Shown: positions 17,549 to 26,580 of the stretch, piece after piece
Position numbering within the stretch: position 1 is the first letter of the stretch
How the letters are laid out: the number at the start of each line of letters is the position of its first letter
From: Malaciobacter marinus
GTDB taxonomy: Bacteria > Campylobacterota > Campylobacteria > Campylobacterales > Arcobacteraceae
Direction: 5' to 3'
Assembly: GCF_003544855.1 (NCBI RefSeq)
Contig: NZ_CP032101.1
Span: 558,001-622,000, forward strand
Length of the DNA stretch: 64,000 nucleotides
Position numbers and translations under genes: made by a program
The notes under the pieces: model-generated
Told to the model about the DNA's origin: nothing
The model's input: the letters and a program-made list of their open reading frames with translations, nothing else
Database searches by the model: none

Positions 17549-17570
17549 AGTATATAAATACTCTATTTTA
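17545..17570. terminator. Bidirectional hairpin terminator between convergent genes
   Basis: ATAGAGTAT pairs with ATACTCTAT around a short loop (17545-17566), followed by TTTTA on the plus strand. It separates the convergent receiver-PAS and cyclophilin genes and overlaps both gene ends. Confidence 0.6.
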
Positions 17571-18093
17571 TAGTTATTGTTTTTATCTTTTGTTCAGATA
17601 AAGGTTTGTTTCCTTCATATTGTCCTGATGTTGGAACATTTTCAAGTTTTTTTACAATATCCATTCCTTTTTTTACATATCCAAAAATAGTATGTTTACC
17701 ATTTAACCAATATGCTGGAACAGTTGTAATGAAAAATTGACTCCCATTTGTATTAGGACCTTTATTTGCCATTGCTAGAATACCAGCTTTGTCAAAAATC
17801 GCATTTGGCGCAAATTCATCTTTAAATGGTTTTTCCCAAATTGATTCTCCACCTCTTCCTGTACCTGTTGGATCTCCAGTTTGAATCATAAAATTTTTTA
17901 TAATTCTGTGAAAAATAACATTATCATAATAACCATTTTTTGCATGTGTAACAAAATTTTCTACTGCTTTTGGAGCTAAATCTTTTCTTAATTCAACTTC
18001 AATTTTTCCTTTGTTTGTGTCAATAACAGCAATTGGATTTGCAGCTTGTAATAAAAAAGTTAATGAACAAAGAAGAAAAATAATTTTTCTCAT
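17563..18093 (-). CDS. Periplasmic cyclophilin-type peptidyl-prolyl isomerase
   Basis: This 176-residue protein is a PPIase of the cyclophilin class that accelerates prolyl isomerisation during folding. A signal peptide (residues 1-17, ending in LQAA) indicates export. The domain shows FHRIIKNFMIQTGDPTGTGRGGESIW, LAMANKGPNTNGSQFFIT, and LNGKHTIFGYV, all hallmarks including the active-site Arg and Phe. Length is typical of bacterial cyclophilins with a signal. It is transcribed alone, towards the taxis cluster. Confidence 0.92.
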   Translation of the reverse strand: MRKIIFLLCSLTFLLQAANPIAVIDTNKGKIEVELRKDLAPKAVENFVTHAKNGYYDNVIFHRIIKNFMIQTGDPTGTGRGGESIWEKPFKDEFAPNAIFDKAGILAMANKGPNTNGSQFFITTVPAYWLNGKHTIFGYVKKGMDIVKKLENVPTSGQYEGNKPLSEQKIKTITIK

Positions 18094-18224
18094 AAATTTC
18101 CTTTTAAAAATATTTATAAAAAGTATAATATTAAAATTTTTAATCTATTATTAAAAGTAGTATTTTATAAAGATTTAATAATTGTTTGTTAGAATTTAAT
18201 AAATAGATGTTTATAAGGAAAATC

Positions 18225-18602
18225 ATGGAAATGCAAGTTAATCCTCAACCAACATTTTATATTTTTAAATGTGAACAAAGTGCACCTCCTGGGATGCCAA
18301 AGCCATCATGTGTTGATGATAATACACAAGATTTATTCAATTATTTATCACAAACATTGATGCAAAAAGGTCTTATGGGAGCTGTTCAGCCTATAAGAAC
18401 TTCATGTTTAGGAAGATGCCAAATGGGACCATTGATGTTAATAGAGCCTGGTCATTATATGTATTGTCAATTATCTAAGGAAAAAATTGATAGAATAGTA
18501 GATGAACATATATTAGGTAATGATCCTATAACTGAGTTTTTAATCCCAAAAGAGTTTTGGGGTGAGCCAGTTAGTTTGGAAAATAAAGGGTTGAAAAAAT
18601 GA
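18225..18602 (+). CDS. Thioredoxin-fold [2Fe-2S] ferredoxin-like protein
   Basis: This protein of about 125 residues has a Cys spacing like that of thioredoxin-like [2Fe-2S] ferredoxins: [14 protein letters not shown] near the start, then [11 protein letters not shown]. The rest, including a C-terminal GEPVSLENK, fits the fold. I chose the ATG at 18225, which follows AAGGA at a proper distance; an in-frame ATG 18 bp upstream has no such site. It overlaps panD by 4 bp (ATGA), so it is in an operon with panD, ybaB and ispA. Its redox partner is unknown. Confidence 0.8.
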   Translation: MEMQVNPQPTFYIFKCEQSAPPGMPKPSCVDDNTQDLFNYLSQTLMQKGLMGAVQPIRTSCLGRCQMGPLMLIEPGHYMYCQLSKEKIDRIVDEHILGNDPITEFLIPKEFWGEPVSLENKGLKK

Positions 18603-18982
18603 CATTTGATATGTTGTATAGTAAAATTCATAGAGCAACTGTTACAGATGCTAATTTGAACTATGTTGGTTCAATTACAATTGATGAAGAGTTGATGGAA
18701 GCAGCACATTTACTTGTTGGACAAAAAGTCGAAATAGTAAATATTAATAATGGTGAAAGATTTGCTACTTATGTAATAAAAGGCAAAGCTGGAAGTAAAG
18801 ATATGTGCTTAAATGGAGCAGCAGCTAGAAAAGTAGAAATTGGTGATAAGATTATTGTTATATCATATGCTTCTTATAATGAAGAAGAATTAAAAAATTA
18901 TAAACCAACAGTAGTTATTGTAGATGAAAAAAACAATATTGATACTGTGACAAATGAACTTGTAGGAAGTGACCATGTTTGA
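18599..18982 (+). CDS. panD: Aspartate 1-decarboxylase
   Basis: This pyruvoyl enzyme makes beta-alanine from aspartate for pantothenate and coenzyme A. The 127-residue proenzyme shows the N-terminal [22 protein letters not shown], with the self-cleaving Gly-Ser at residues 24-25. [12 protein letters not shown] and [20 protein letters not shown] are also typical. It overlaps the preceding ferredoxin-like gene, and ybaB begins inside its last codons. Confidence 0.95.
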   Translation: MTFDMLYSKIHRATVTDANLNYVGSITIDEELMEAAHLLVGQKVEIVNINNGERFATYVIKGKAGSKDMCLNGAAARKVEIGDKIIVISYASYNEEELKNYKPTVVIVDEKNNIDTVTNELVGSDHV

Positions 18983-19298
18983 TGGAATTGATTTAAGTAA
19001 AATAAATTTAAATGATATGATGAGCCAAGTTCAAGATATGGCAAATCAAGCAAAAGAAGATAATGCTTCTAAGATTTTTACTGCAAAAGCAGGTGGAGGA
19101 ATGGTTGAAATTTCAATCAATGGAAATAGTGAAGTTATTGATTTGAAAATTGATGATTCTTTGATGGATGATAAGGACTCTTTACAAATACTTTTAATCT
19201 CATGTATGAATGATGTTATTAAACAATCTGATGAAAATAAAAAAATGATGGCCATGAATATGATGGGTGGAATGGGTTCATTTGGACAAAAATCTTAA
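18975..19298 (+). CDS. ybaB: YbaB/EbfC-family nucleoid-associated protein
   Basis: This small DNA-binding protein of about 107 residues has the family pattern: an N-terminal helix ending in DMANQAKE, then [25 protein letters not shown], and a helical C-terminus with a Met/Gly-rich tail. I prefer the ATG at 18975, which has AGGAAG five bases upstream, to the GTG at 18969. The gene overlaps the end of panD by 8 bp and lies 2 bp before ispA. It lacks its common partner dnaX/recR here. Confidence 0.88.
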   Translation: MFDGIDLSKINLNDMMSQVQDMANQAKEDNASKIFTAKAGGGMVEISINGNSEVIDLKIDDSLMDDKDSLQILLISCMNDVIKQSDENKKMMAMNMMGGMGSFGQKS

Positions 19299-19300
19299 AA

Positions 19301-20161
19301 ATGGAACAATTATTAAATAAATTTGAAGATTACTTAAATAGTAATCTTCCCTCTTCAAAAACATTTCATCCACATTTTGAATCAGCTTTAGAAGAGATGT
19401 TAAAAGCAGGTGGAAAAAGATTTAGACCAATGCTTTTATTATCTGTTGTTAATTCTAAAAATCCACTTTTAGTTAGTAACTCTTTACCTATTGCTTTAGG
19501 AATAGAATTTTTACATACTTACTCATTAGTTCATGATGATTTACCAGCTATGGATGATGCAAATTTGAGAAGAGGTTTTCAAACTTTACATAAAAAGTAT
19601 GATGAAGTAACAGCTATTTTAGTAGGAGATGCTTTAAATACTCATAGCTTTAATCTTTTGGCTAATGCACCACTTAGTAATGATATAAAAATAGAATTGA
19701 TTAAAACACTTTCAAGTGATGGTGGTATTGATGGTATGATTATTGGTCAAGCAATTGATTGTCATTTTGAAAATCACAGATTAAAACTTGATGAATTGGA
19801 ATTTTTACATATTCATAAAACTGCAAAATTAATTGCAGCAAGTTTAAAGATGGGGGCGATTATTGCTCAATATGATTTAACTTTACAAGATAAACTTTAT
19901 AATTTTGGAATTGATATTGGCTTATTGTTTCAAATACAAGATGATATCATTGATGAAACACAAAGCGAACAAGAAGCAGGTAAGACTACACAAAATGATA
20001 ATGAAAAAAATTCATTTGTTAATCTTTTAGGTTTAGATGGTGCAATTGAATCTGCTGATAAATTAGCAAACAAATGTGAAGAGCAATTAAGATCTTTAGA
20101 TGATAAATTAAAAGACTCTTTAGAAGAGTTATTACTTAAATATCTACATAGACACAAATAA
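19301..20161 (+). CDS. ispA: Polyprenyl diphosphate synthase (farnesyl/geranyl type)
   Basis: This 286-residue trans-isoprenyl diphosphate synthase has the first Asp-rich motif DDLPAMDDANLRRG, the second DDIIDE, an AGGKRFRPMLL segment near the N-terminus and KTAKLIAAS in the middle. Short-chain length regulation features fit an IspA-type enzyme supplying farnesyl diphosphate to quinone and lipid carrier synthesis. It ends the panD-ybaB-ispA operon, upstream of the heat-shock promoter. Confidence 0.92.
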   Translation: MEQLLNKFEDYLNSNLPSSKTFHPHFESALEEMLKAGGKRFRPMLLLSVVNSKNPLLVSNSLPIALGIEFLHTYSLVHDDLPAMDDANLRRGFQTLHKKYDEVTAILVGDALNTHSFNLLANAPLSNDIKIELIKTLSSDGGIDGMIIGQAIDCHFENHRLKLDELEFLHIHKTAKLIAASLKMGAIIAQYDLTLQDKLYNFGIDIGLLFQIQDDIIDETQSEQEAGKTTQNDNEKNSFVNLLGLDGAIESADKLANKCEEQLRSLDDKLKDSLEELLLKYLHRHK

Positions 20162-20195
20162 TATTAAAACTTTTAGTCAAAATAACTCAAACTAC

Positions 20196-20251
20196 TTGAC
20201 AAAAAATAAAAAATTTTATAAAATTTAGCACTCAAAAAAATAGAGTGCTAA
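20196..20251 (+). promoter_or_regulatory. groESL promoter with perfect CIRCE operator
   Basis: TTGACA (20196-20201) and TAAAAT (20219-20224) are spaced by 17 bp. Immediately downstream is a perfect CIRCE inverted repeat, TTAGCACTC-N9-GAGTGCTAA (20225-20251). This is the binding site of the heat-shock repressor HrcA, so groESL here is expected to be HrcA-controlled. hrcA itself is not in the window. Confidence 0.95.
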
Positions 20252-20283
20252 TTTTATTTTATAACTTGATAGGAGATACTATA

Positions 20284-20541
20284 ATGAATTTTAAACCACT
20301 AGGGGAAAGAGTTCTGGTTAAAAGAACTGAAGTTGAGAACAAAACAGCAAGTGGAATTTATATTCCAGATAATGCAAAAGAAAAACCACATACTGCTACA
20401 GTAGAAGCAATTGGTTCAAAAGTAGAAGATGTTAAAGTGGGTGATACAATAGTATTTGAACAATTCAGAGGAACTGAATTGAATCTTGAGGGACAAGAAT
20501 ACTTAGTATTAAATGTTGAAAATATTATAGGAGTTATGTAA
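20284..20541 (+). CDS. groES: Co-chaperonin GroES
   Basis: This 85-residue co-chaperonin caps the GroEL folding chamber. It begins MNFKPLGERVLVKR, contains the mobile loop region ASGIYIPDNAKEKP, and ends VLNVENIIGVM. I chose the ATG at 20284, preceded by AGGAGA, over an upstream in-frame ATG that lies just outside the CIRCE element. It is the first gene of the CIRCE-controlled operon. Confidence 0.97.
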   Translation: MNFKPLGERVLVKRTEVENKTASGIYIPDNAKEKPHTATVEAIGSKVEDVKVGDTIVFEQFRGTELNLEGQEYLVLNVENIIGVM

Positions 20542-20579
20542 TTGCATTTGCAATTACATAATTAATTTAAAAAATTTAA

Positions 20580-22238
<1,659 letters not shown>

Positions 22239-22268
22239 AAATAGTTAAAACTTATTTAACTATTTGTT

Positions 22269-22300
22269 AACCGCACCTTTTTATAAGGTGTGGTTTTTTT
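22269..22300 (+). terminator. Intrinsic terminator of groESL
   Basis: AACCGCACCTT pairs with AAGGTGTGGTT in an 11-bp stem (one G-U pair) around a 5-nt loop, followed by a run of T. It is the strongest intrinsic terminator in the window. Confidence 0.93.
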
Positions 22301-22387
22301 ATTTCTATTTTTTTAGATTCTTAAGTTCTACCTTTTATTTGATAAAAAAGGTGATATAATTGCTATTTTTAAAATTAAAGGTTTATA

Positions 22388-22924
22388 ATGTTTTCAAATA
22401 AAGTATATATTGCTGTTAGTTTAGATGGATATATTTCACATAAGAATAACAGTGTTAAGTGGCTAGATATTGTACCTATGGATAAAAAAATAGAAATTGA
22501 ATTTTTAGATTTTATGAATAGTATTGATTGTGTAGTAATGGGTAAAAATACATTTAATGTTGTTAAAAGTTTTAACGATAAATGGCCTTATAATAAAAAA
22601 GTTTTTGTTCTTAGTAGCTCTATGAAGAGTATTCCAAAAGGTTATGAAGATAAAATAGAATTACTTAATATGAAACCCTCAATATTAGTTAACTTTTTAA
22701 ATAATAAAGGATATAAAAAGTTGTATATTGATGGAGGAAAAACAATTCAAAACTTTTTAGAAGAAGATTTAATTGATGAAATGACTATTTCTACAATACC
22801 TGTTTTACTAGGTGAGGGGAAACCGCTATTTTCAAAGTTAACAAAATCAAAACTTTTTAAAGTTATTAATACTAGAGTTGTTGCACAATTTTATACTCAA
22901 ACAGTATATAAAAAACAAAAATAA
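22388..22924 (+). CDS. Dihydrofolate reductase-family (RibD C-terminal-like) protein
   Basis: This 178-residue protein has the RibD_C/DHFR-like fold: an N-terminal KVYIAVSLDGYISHKNNSVKWL, VMGKNTFNVV, a central VFVLSSS strand, and LYIDGGKTIQNFL with the dinucleotide-binding turn. These YwjB/YyaP-type proteins are usually annotated as dihydrofolate reductase family but their substrate is generally unknown. It stands alone between the groESL terminator and a convergent AlkD-like gene. Confidence 0.8.
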   Translation: MFSNKVYIAVSLDGYISHKNNSVKWLDIVPMDKKIEIEFLDFMNSIDCVVMGKNTFNVVKSFNDKWPYNKKVFVLSSSMKSIPKGYEDKIELLNMKPSILVNFLNNKGYKKLYIDGGKTIQNFLEEDLIDEMTISTIPVLLGEGKPLFSKLTKSKLFKVINTRVVAQFYTQTVYKKQK

Positions 22925-22928
22925 AATA

Positions 22929-23639
22929 CTATATTGTACCTTTTAAATAGTTTTGTCTTAACTGCTCAGGTAGTTTTTCTATTGCATATCTTAACATTGT
23001 CCTTGGCATCTTTTTATATCTTTGATTTAAAAACTCAATCATTGTATTTTCATCTTTTTTACCTACATTTCTAATAGCCCAACCTACAGCTTTGTGAATT
23101 AAATCATGTTCATCTTTTAGTAATATATCTGCAATTTTTAATGTATCTTGATAATTTCCATTATTTATAAAAGCAAAAGTACTAATAATCGCCACTCTCT
23201 TTTTCCATAAGTTATTTGATCTTGCAAACTCATAAAGTATTGATTTGTCTTCTTTTATTAAGTAATCACCTACAATGTGAGGAGAAGTTACATCAATTAA
23301 ATCCCAATTATTAACCCAAGATATATTTTGAATATAAAAATTAAATATTTCTTCTTTTTTATTAAGCTTTTTTGATTTATATTGATATGTTAAAACTAAA
23401 AGTGCAAACATTCTATATTCATGGTATGGTGAATGTAAAAACTCATCTATATGGCTAAAGCAAAGATCTAAAAAATACTTTTTTACTATTTTCCTAATAT
23501 CTGGAACTTTTATACCTAAAAAAACATCTTTATGTGCATAGTCACCAGCTTTTGTCTTAAAAAAACTCTTATATGTTTGAACATTATTAATATTTGTAAA
23601 TATTGCTAAATCTTCTTTAATTTGCTTTGTTATATTCAT
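22929..23639 (-). CDS. AlkD-like DNA alkylation repair protein (HEAT-like repeats)
   Basis: This 236-residue helical-repeat protein of the DNA_alkylation family includes the AlkC/AlkD glycosylases that remove 3- and 7-alkylpurines. The family core is clear: GIKVPDIRKIVKKYF, the HEYRMFALLVL helix, NWDLIDVTSPHIVGDYL with the catalytic-type Asp, and HKAVGWAIRNVGKKD. It converges with the DHFR-like gene with only 4 bp between stops. Together with magIII this gives the segment two alkylation-repair enzymes. Confidence 0.85.
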   Translation of the reverse strand: MNITKQIKEDLAIFTNINNVQTYKSFFKTKAGDYAHKDVFLGIKVPDIRKIVKKYFLDLCFSHIDEFLHSPYHEYRMFALLVLTYQYKSKKLNKKEEIFNFYIQNISWVNNWDLIDVTSPHIVGDYLIKEDKSILYEFARSNNLWKKRVAIISTFAFINNGNYQDTLKIADILLKDEHDLIHKAVGWAIRNVGKKDENTMIEFLNQRYKKMPRTMLRYAIEKLPEQLRQNYLKGTI

Positions 23640-23701
23640 ATGGACTCACTTTTTAATTATTCTTATTATATTTTAACTTAAGTTATAAAAAAATCAATTA
23701 A

Positions 23702-23761
23702 ATAAACCAGTAGTTTATGAAAAAGAAAGTAAAAACAAACTATAATAAACCACTAGTTTAT
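23702..23761 (+). promoter_or_regulatory. Two TetR-type operator palindromes
   Basis: Two near-identical 17-bp palindromes, ATAAAC-CAGTA-GTTTAT (23702-23718) and ATAAAC-CACTA-GTTTAT (23745-23761), lie 43 bp apart just upstream of the TetR gene. They are the obvious sites for autoregulation and for induction of the downstream efflux gene. Binding is inferred from symmetry, number and position. Confidence 0.75.
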
Positions 23762-23774
23762 AAAAAGGTTTATT

Positions 23775-24359
23775 ATGCCAATAATAGTAAATAAAGAAGA
23801 AAAAATAGATGAGATATGTCAAAAAGCATATAATGAGTTTAAAAAAAATGAGATTGAAACTATCTCTTTAAATCAATTGATACAAAAGATTGATATTTCA
23901 AAAGGTCAGTTTTATCACTATTTTAAAACTAAAGAAGAGTTAGTATTTGAAGTTATGAAAAGAAAAACAATTGAATATTTTAATATATGCGAAAAAGATT
24001 TAGAAAAGTGCAAAAGTTTTGAACAATGTTTACTAATATTTTTTAGTGTTTATATTAGCAATGATGATTTATGCAAAACTTTAAGAAAGCTTTTTTTTGC
24101 AAGCTTTCATACATATGTATATTCAAAGAAAAAAGAAGTAAGCCAATATAATCATTTTTATTATGAGTATATTGATAAAAAATTGTTAAATATTTTTGAA
24201 CAATATGAAATAAACTATACAAAAAAAGAGTTTATTAAATCTATTTGTGCAACTGCGGATGGGATGTATTTTAGAGATTTAGTAGATAATAGTTTTAATC
24301 TTCAAAATGAATTATCACTTTATATAAAACAGATTTCTATTATTTTGAAAAAAGGATAA
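23775..24359 (+). CDS. TetR/AcrR-family regulator of the SMR efflux gene
   Basis: This 194-residue repressor-type protein has the N-terminal TetR helix-turn-helix (about residues 8-55: LNQLIQKIDISKGQFYHYFKTKEELVFEV). The ligand-binding C-terminal domain contains several Cys and aromatic residues. It is 2 bp upstream of the SMR transporter gene and is preceded by paired palindromes, so it most likely represses this operon until a toxic cation or other ligand binds. Confidence 0.9.
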   Translation: MPIIVNKEEKIDEICQKAYNEFKKNEIETISLNQLIQKIDISKGQFYHYFKTKEELVFEVMKRKTIEYFNICEKDLEKCKSFEQCLLIFFSVYISNDDLCKTLRKLFFASFHTYVYSKKKEVSQYNHFYYEYIDKKLLNIFEQYEINYTKKEFIKSICATADGMYFRDLVDNSFNLQNELSLYIKQISIILKKG

Positions 24360-24361
24360 AA

Positions 24362-24679
24362 ATGCATTGGTGGTATTTATTTGCTGGAATTATATTTGAA
24401 GTAATGGGAACTTTATGTATTAAACAAACATCAATAACAAATAGTTATTATTGGGCAGGTGCAGTTTTAATATTTTATATTATATCTTTTAGCTTAGTTG
24501 GCCTTGCTGTAAAAAAAATCGATATAGGTACAGCATATGCAATATGGGCTGGTTTTGGAACTGTTGCTATAACACTTCTTGGTTGGTTAATTTTTAAAGA
24601 ATTAATGAGCACACAAAAGTTTATTGCTATTTTATTAATCGTAATGGGAACTGTTATGTTAAAGTTAGGACATGCTTGA
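24362..24679 (+). CDS. Small multidrug resistance (SMR) efflux protein
   Basis: This 105-residue, four-helix inner-membrane protein belongs to the EmrE/SugE family of proton-coupled exporters. The conserved membrane-embedded Glu is in GIIFEVMGTLCIK (residue 13). Helix 3 has IGTAYAIWAGFGTVAITLLGW, and helix 4 ends in KLGHA. Substrates are probably quaternary ammonium or guanidinium compounds; the sequence alone does not decide. It forms an operon with the upstream TetR gene and is followed by a strong terminator. Confidence 0.93.
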   Translation: MHWWYLFAGIIFEVMGTLCIKQTSITNSYYWAGAVLIFYIISFSLVGLAVKKIDIGTAYAIWAGFGTVAITLLGWLIFKELMSTQKFIAILLIVMGTVMLKLGHA

Positions 24680-24697
24680 GTTATTGAGAGTTAAAAT

Positions 24698-24730
24698 AAA
24701 AAAGGGGAAAGTTTAACTTTCCCCTTTTTT
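24698..24730 (+). terminator. Intrinsic terminator of the TetR-SMR operon
   Basis: AAAAGGGGAAAG pairs with CTTTCCCCTTTT around a 5-nt loop, ending in T6 on the plus strand. It lies 18 bp after the SMR stop. Confidence 0.93.
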
Positions 24731-25034
24731 CATTATTTGTTAGAAGTAAATTTATCTTACTTCCCAAGTCTTTATTATTGACTTTTATTTTAATTTTTTT
24801 GTAACAGTGATAAGTTTTCTATTTAAACTATTTATCTAAAACTCCTATCTTTTACAACCTCCGTTACATTGGATAAAATAAGTATAGCACTTTACTAGCT
24901 TAAAAGTAAATTAAATTTGCAGTATATGTTAAAAAAATAATCTAAAAGATATATAGAATCAATTTTTAAACCATATATAGGTTATTTTTTGGGGTTTGTG
25001 CTTTATTTTATATAATTTTTTTTATTTATAAAAC
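24731..25034. other. Intergenic stretch with two inverted repeats, function unknown
   Basis: These 304 bases hold no open reading frame I would call. A 7-bp inverted repeat, GAAGTAA/TTACTTC with a 7-nt loop, lies at 24743-24763. GTAAC (24801-24805) and GTTAC (24863-24867) bracket a stretch that carries GGAGG on the minus strand without a usable start codon. It lies between the SMR terminator and the 3' end of the minus-strand YkgJ gene. It could be a small RNA or decayed sequence. Confidence 0.35.
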
Positions 25035-25637
25035 TCATTTTATAGCTTTTAAATAGTACTTATCAATATTTTTTAAAGATTCTAGGTGCATATTTACATA
25101 TTTATCATTAAAATCTTTTACAAATTTATAAAAATCAATACCATTTAAAGTAATAGCTTTTGTTAAATTATCACTATTATTTATCTCATGAAAACAAAAG
25201 TGAGTATTTATATACCTTATTTGATAATCAGAAAAACTATAATTATTAAACTCTTTGTTTATTTTTCCATTTTTTACTATTTCAGTTCCCTCATTTGCAA
25301 TAGCTGGGCAATTTTTATCTACATAGATTGAATTATCCAAGTGAGCACTTAAAGGGTAATTTCTACAAGTTGATGGTCTTTTTTCATAAATAGTGCAAAG
25401 ATTATTTTCTAAATATCTACAAAACTCTTTACCATTAGTAAGAAGAATTACAGGTTTTAAATAACCAAGTTCACCATACATAAAAACAATAGGGAAGTTT
25501 TCATACACTTTTTCAAAATCTTCAAGAAGTATTTGTGCATATAATATACCTCTTTCTCCATCACAACAATGAGCCTCGCAAGTTTCGCATGAACTAAAAT
25601 AAAGTGTTTCGTTTTCTATTCTTTCAAAAGTTTTCAT
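25035..25637 (-). CDS. YkgJ-family cysteine-cluster protein
   Basis: This 200-residue protein has the Fe/Zn-chelating CxBxC cluster pattern: CETCEAHCCDGERG near the N-terminus, FCRYLENNLCTIYEKRPSTCRNYP in the middle, and a further Cys in KNCPAIANEG. Family members are thought to bind metal, and their biochemical role is not established. It is transcribed alone and diverges from the inositol monophosphatase-family gene. Confidence 0.82.
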   Translation of the reverse strand: MKTFERIENETLYFSSCETCEAHCCDGERGILYAQILLEDFEKVYENFPIVFMYGELGYLKPVILLTNGKEFCRYLENNLCTIYEKRPSTCRNYPLSAHLDNSIYVDKNCPAIANEGTEIVKNGKINKEFNNYSFSDYQIRYINTHFCFHEINNSDNLTKAITLNGIDFYKFVKDFNDKYVNMHLESLKNIDKYYLKAIK

Positions 25638-25741
25638 AACATAGGTTTTAACATATTTTCTTTTACTTTTTTATAAAATATAAAATTATTTAGTCTTATA
25701 TAATAAATCTTAGATAAAATATAAAAAAAATTGGATAAAAA

Positions 25742-26509
25742 ATGAAAAAAAAATTAATTAAGATAATCAAAGAGGCTTCAAAAATTTTAGTTGAGGGTTA
25801 CTATAATGAAAAAGAAGTAACATTTAAAGCAAAAAAAGATTTAGTTACAAAATATGATGTGGCAGTTGAAGAGTTTTTAAAAGAAAAATTCAAAAAAGAG
25901 TTTAGTGATTTTAATATAATTGCAGAAGAGTCTGATAATAGTAATTTAAAATTTGATAATTCTATTATTATAGATCCAATTGATGGTACAACAAACTTTG
26001 TAAATAAAGTACCACATACTGCTATTTCTGTTGGAGTTTATAAAAATAAAAAACCATATATGGGAGTAGTTTATAATCCTATTTTGGATGAATTATATTA
26101 TGCTAAAGTAAATAAAGGTGCTTATTTAAATAAAAAGAAAATAGAAGTTTCTAAGGAAAAAAACTTTCAAAAAGCATTGATTTCTACTGGTTTTCCATAT
26201 TCTTGTGGAACATGTAGTGATGATTTAAATGCTGTTATGAAACAAATGAAAAATATACTTCCAAATTGTCAAGATATAAGAAGATTAGGTTCAGCATCTT
26301 TAGATTTATGTTATGTTGCAAAAGGTACGTATGAGGGATATTATGAAATGAATTTAAAAGCATGGGATGTGAGTGCTGGAATAATTATTTTAAGTGAAGC
26401 TGGAGGAAAAGTAACAAATGAAAAAGGAAAAAAATATAAACTTTTCAGTGATAAATATATAGTTGCAACAAATAGTAAAATTCACAAAAAGCTTTTAAGC
26501 CATTTATAA
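25742..26509 (+). CDS. Inositol monophosphatase-family phosphatase
   Basis: This 255-residue Mg-dependent phosphatase of the SuhB/IMPase superfamily has metal-binding motif 1 IDPIDGTTNFVNKVPHTAIS with the upstream AEES Glu, and motif 2 LKAWDVSAGIIILSEAGGKV. The substrate may be inositol phosphate, a sugar phosphate or PAP. In Campylobacter a homologue neighbours accD; here glmS and metK lie between, so the neighbourhood is only partly conserved. Confidence 0.9.
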   Translation: MKKKLIKIIKEASKILVEGYYNEKEVTFKAKKDLVTKYDVAVEEFLKEKFKKEFSDFNIIAEESDNSNLKFDNSIIIDPIDGTTNFVNKVPHTAISVGVYKNKKPYMGVVYNPILDELYYAKVNKGAYLNKKKIEVSKEKNFQKALISTGFPYSCGTCSDDLNAVMKQMKNILPNCQDIRRLGSASLDLCYVAKGTYEGYYEMNLKAWDVSAGIIILSEAGGKVTNEKGKKYKLFSDKYIVATNSKIHKKLLSHL

Positions 26510-26580
26510 CATAAAAGAAGAATTTTAGTAATTTTTTAGTAAAATATCAGCTTCAAATTTGAAATGAAGGTTTAGCATTT

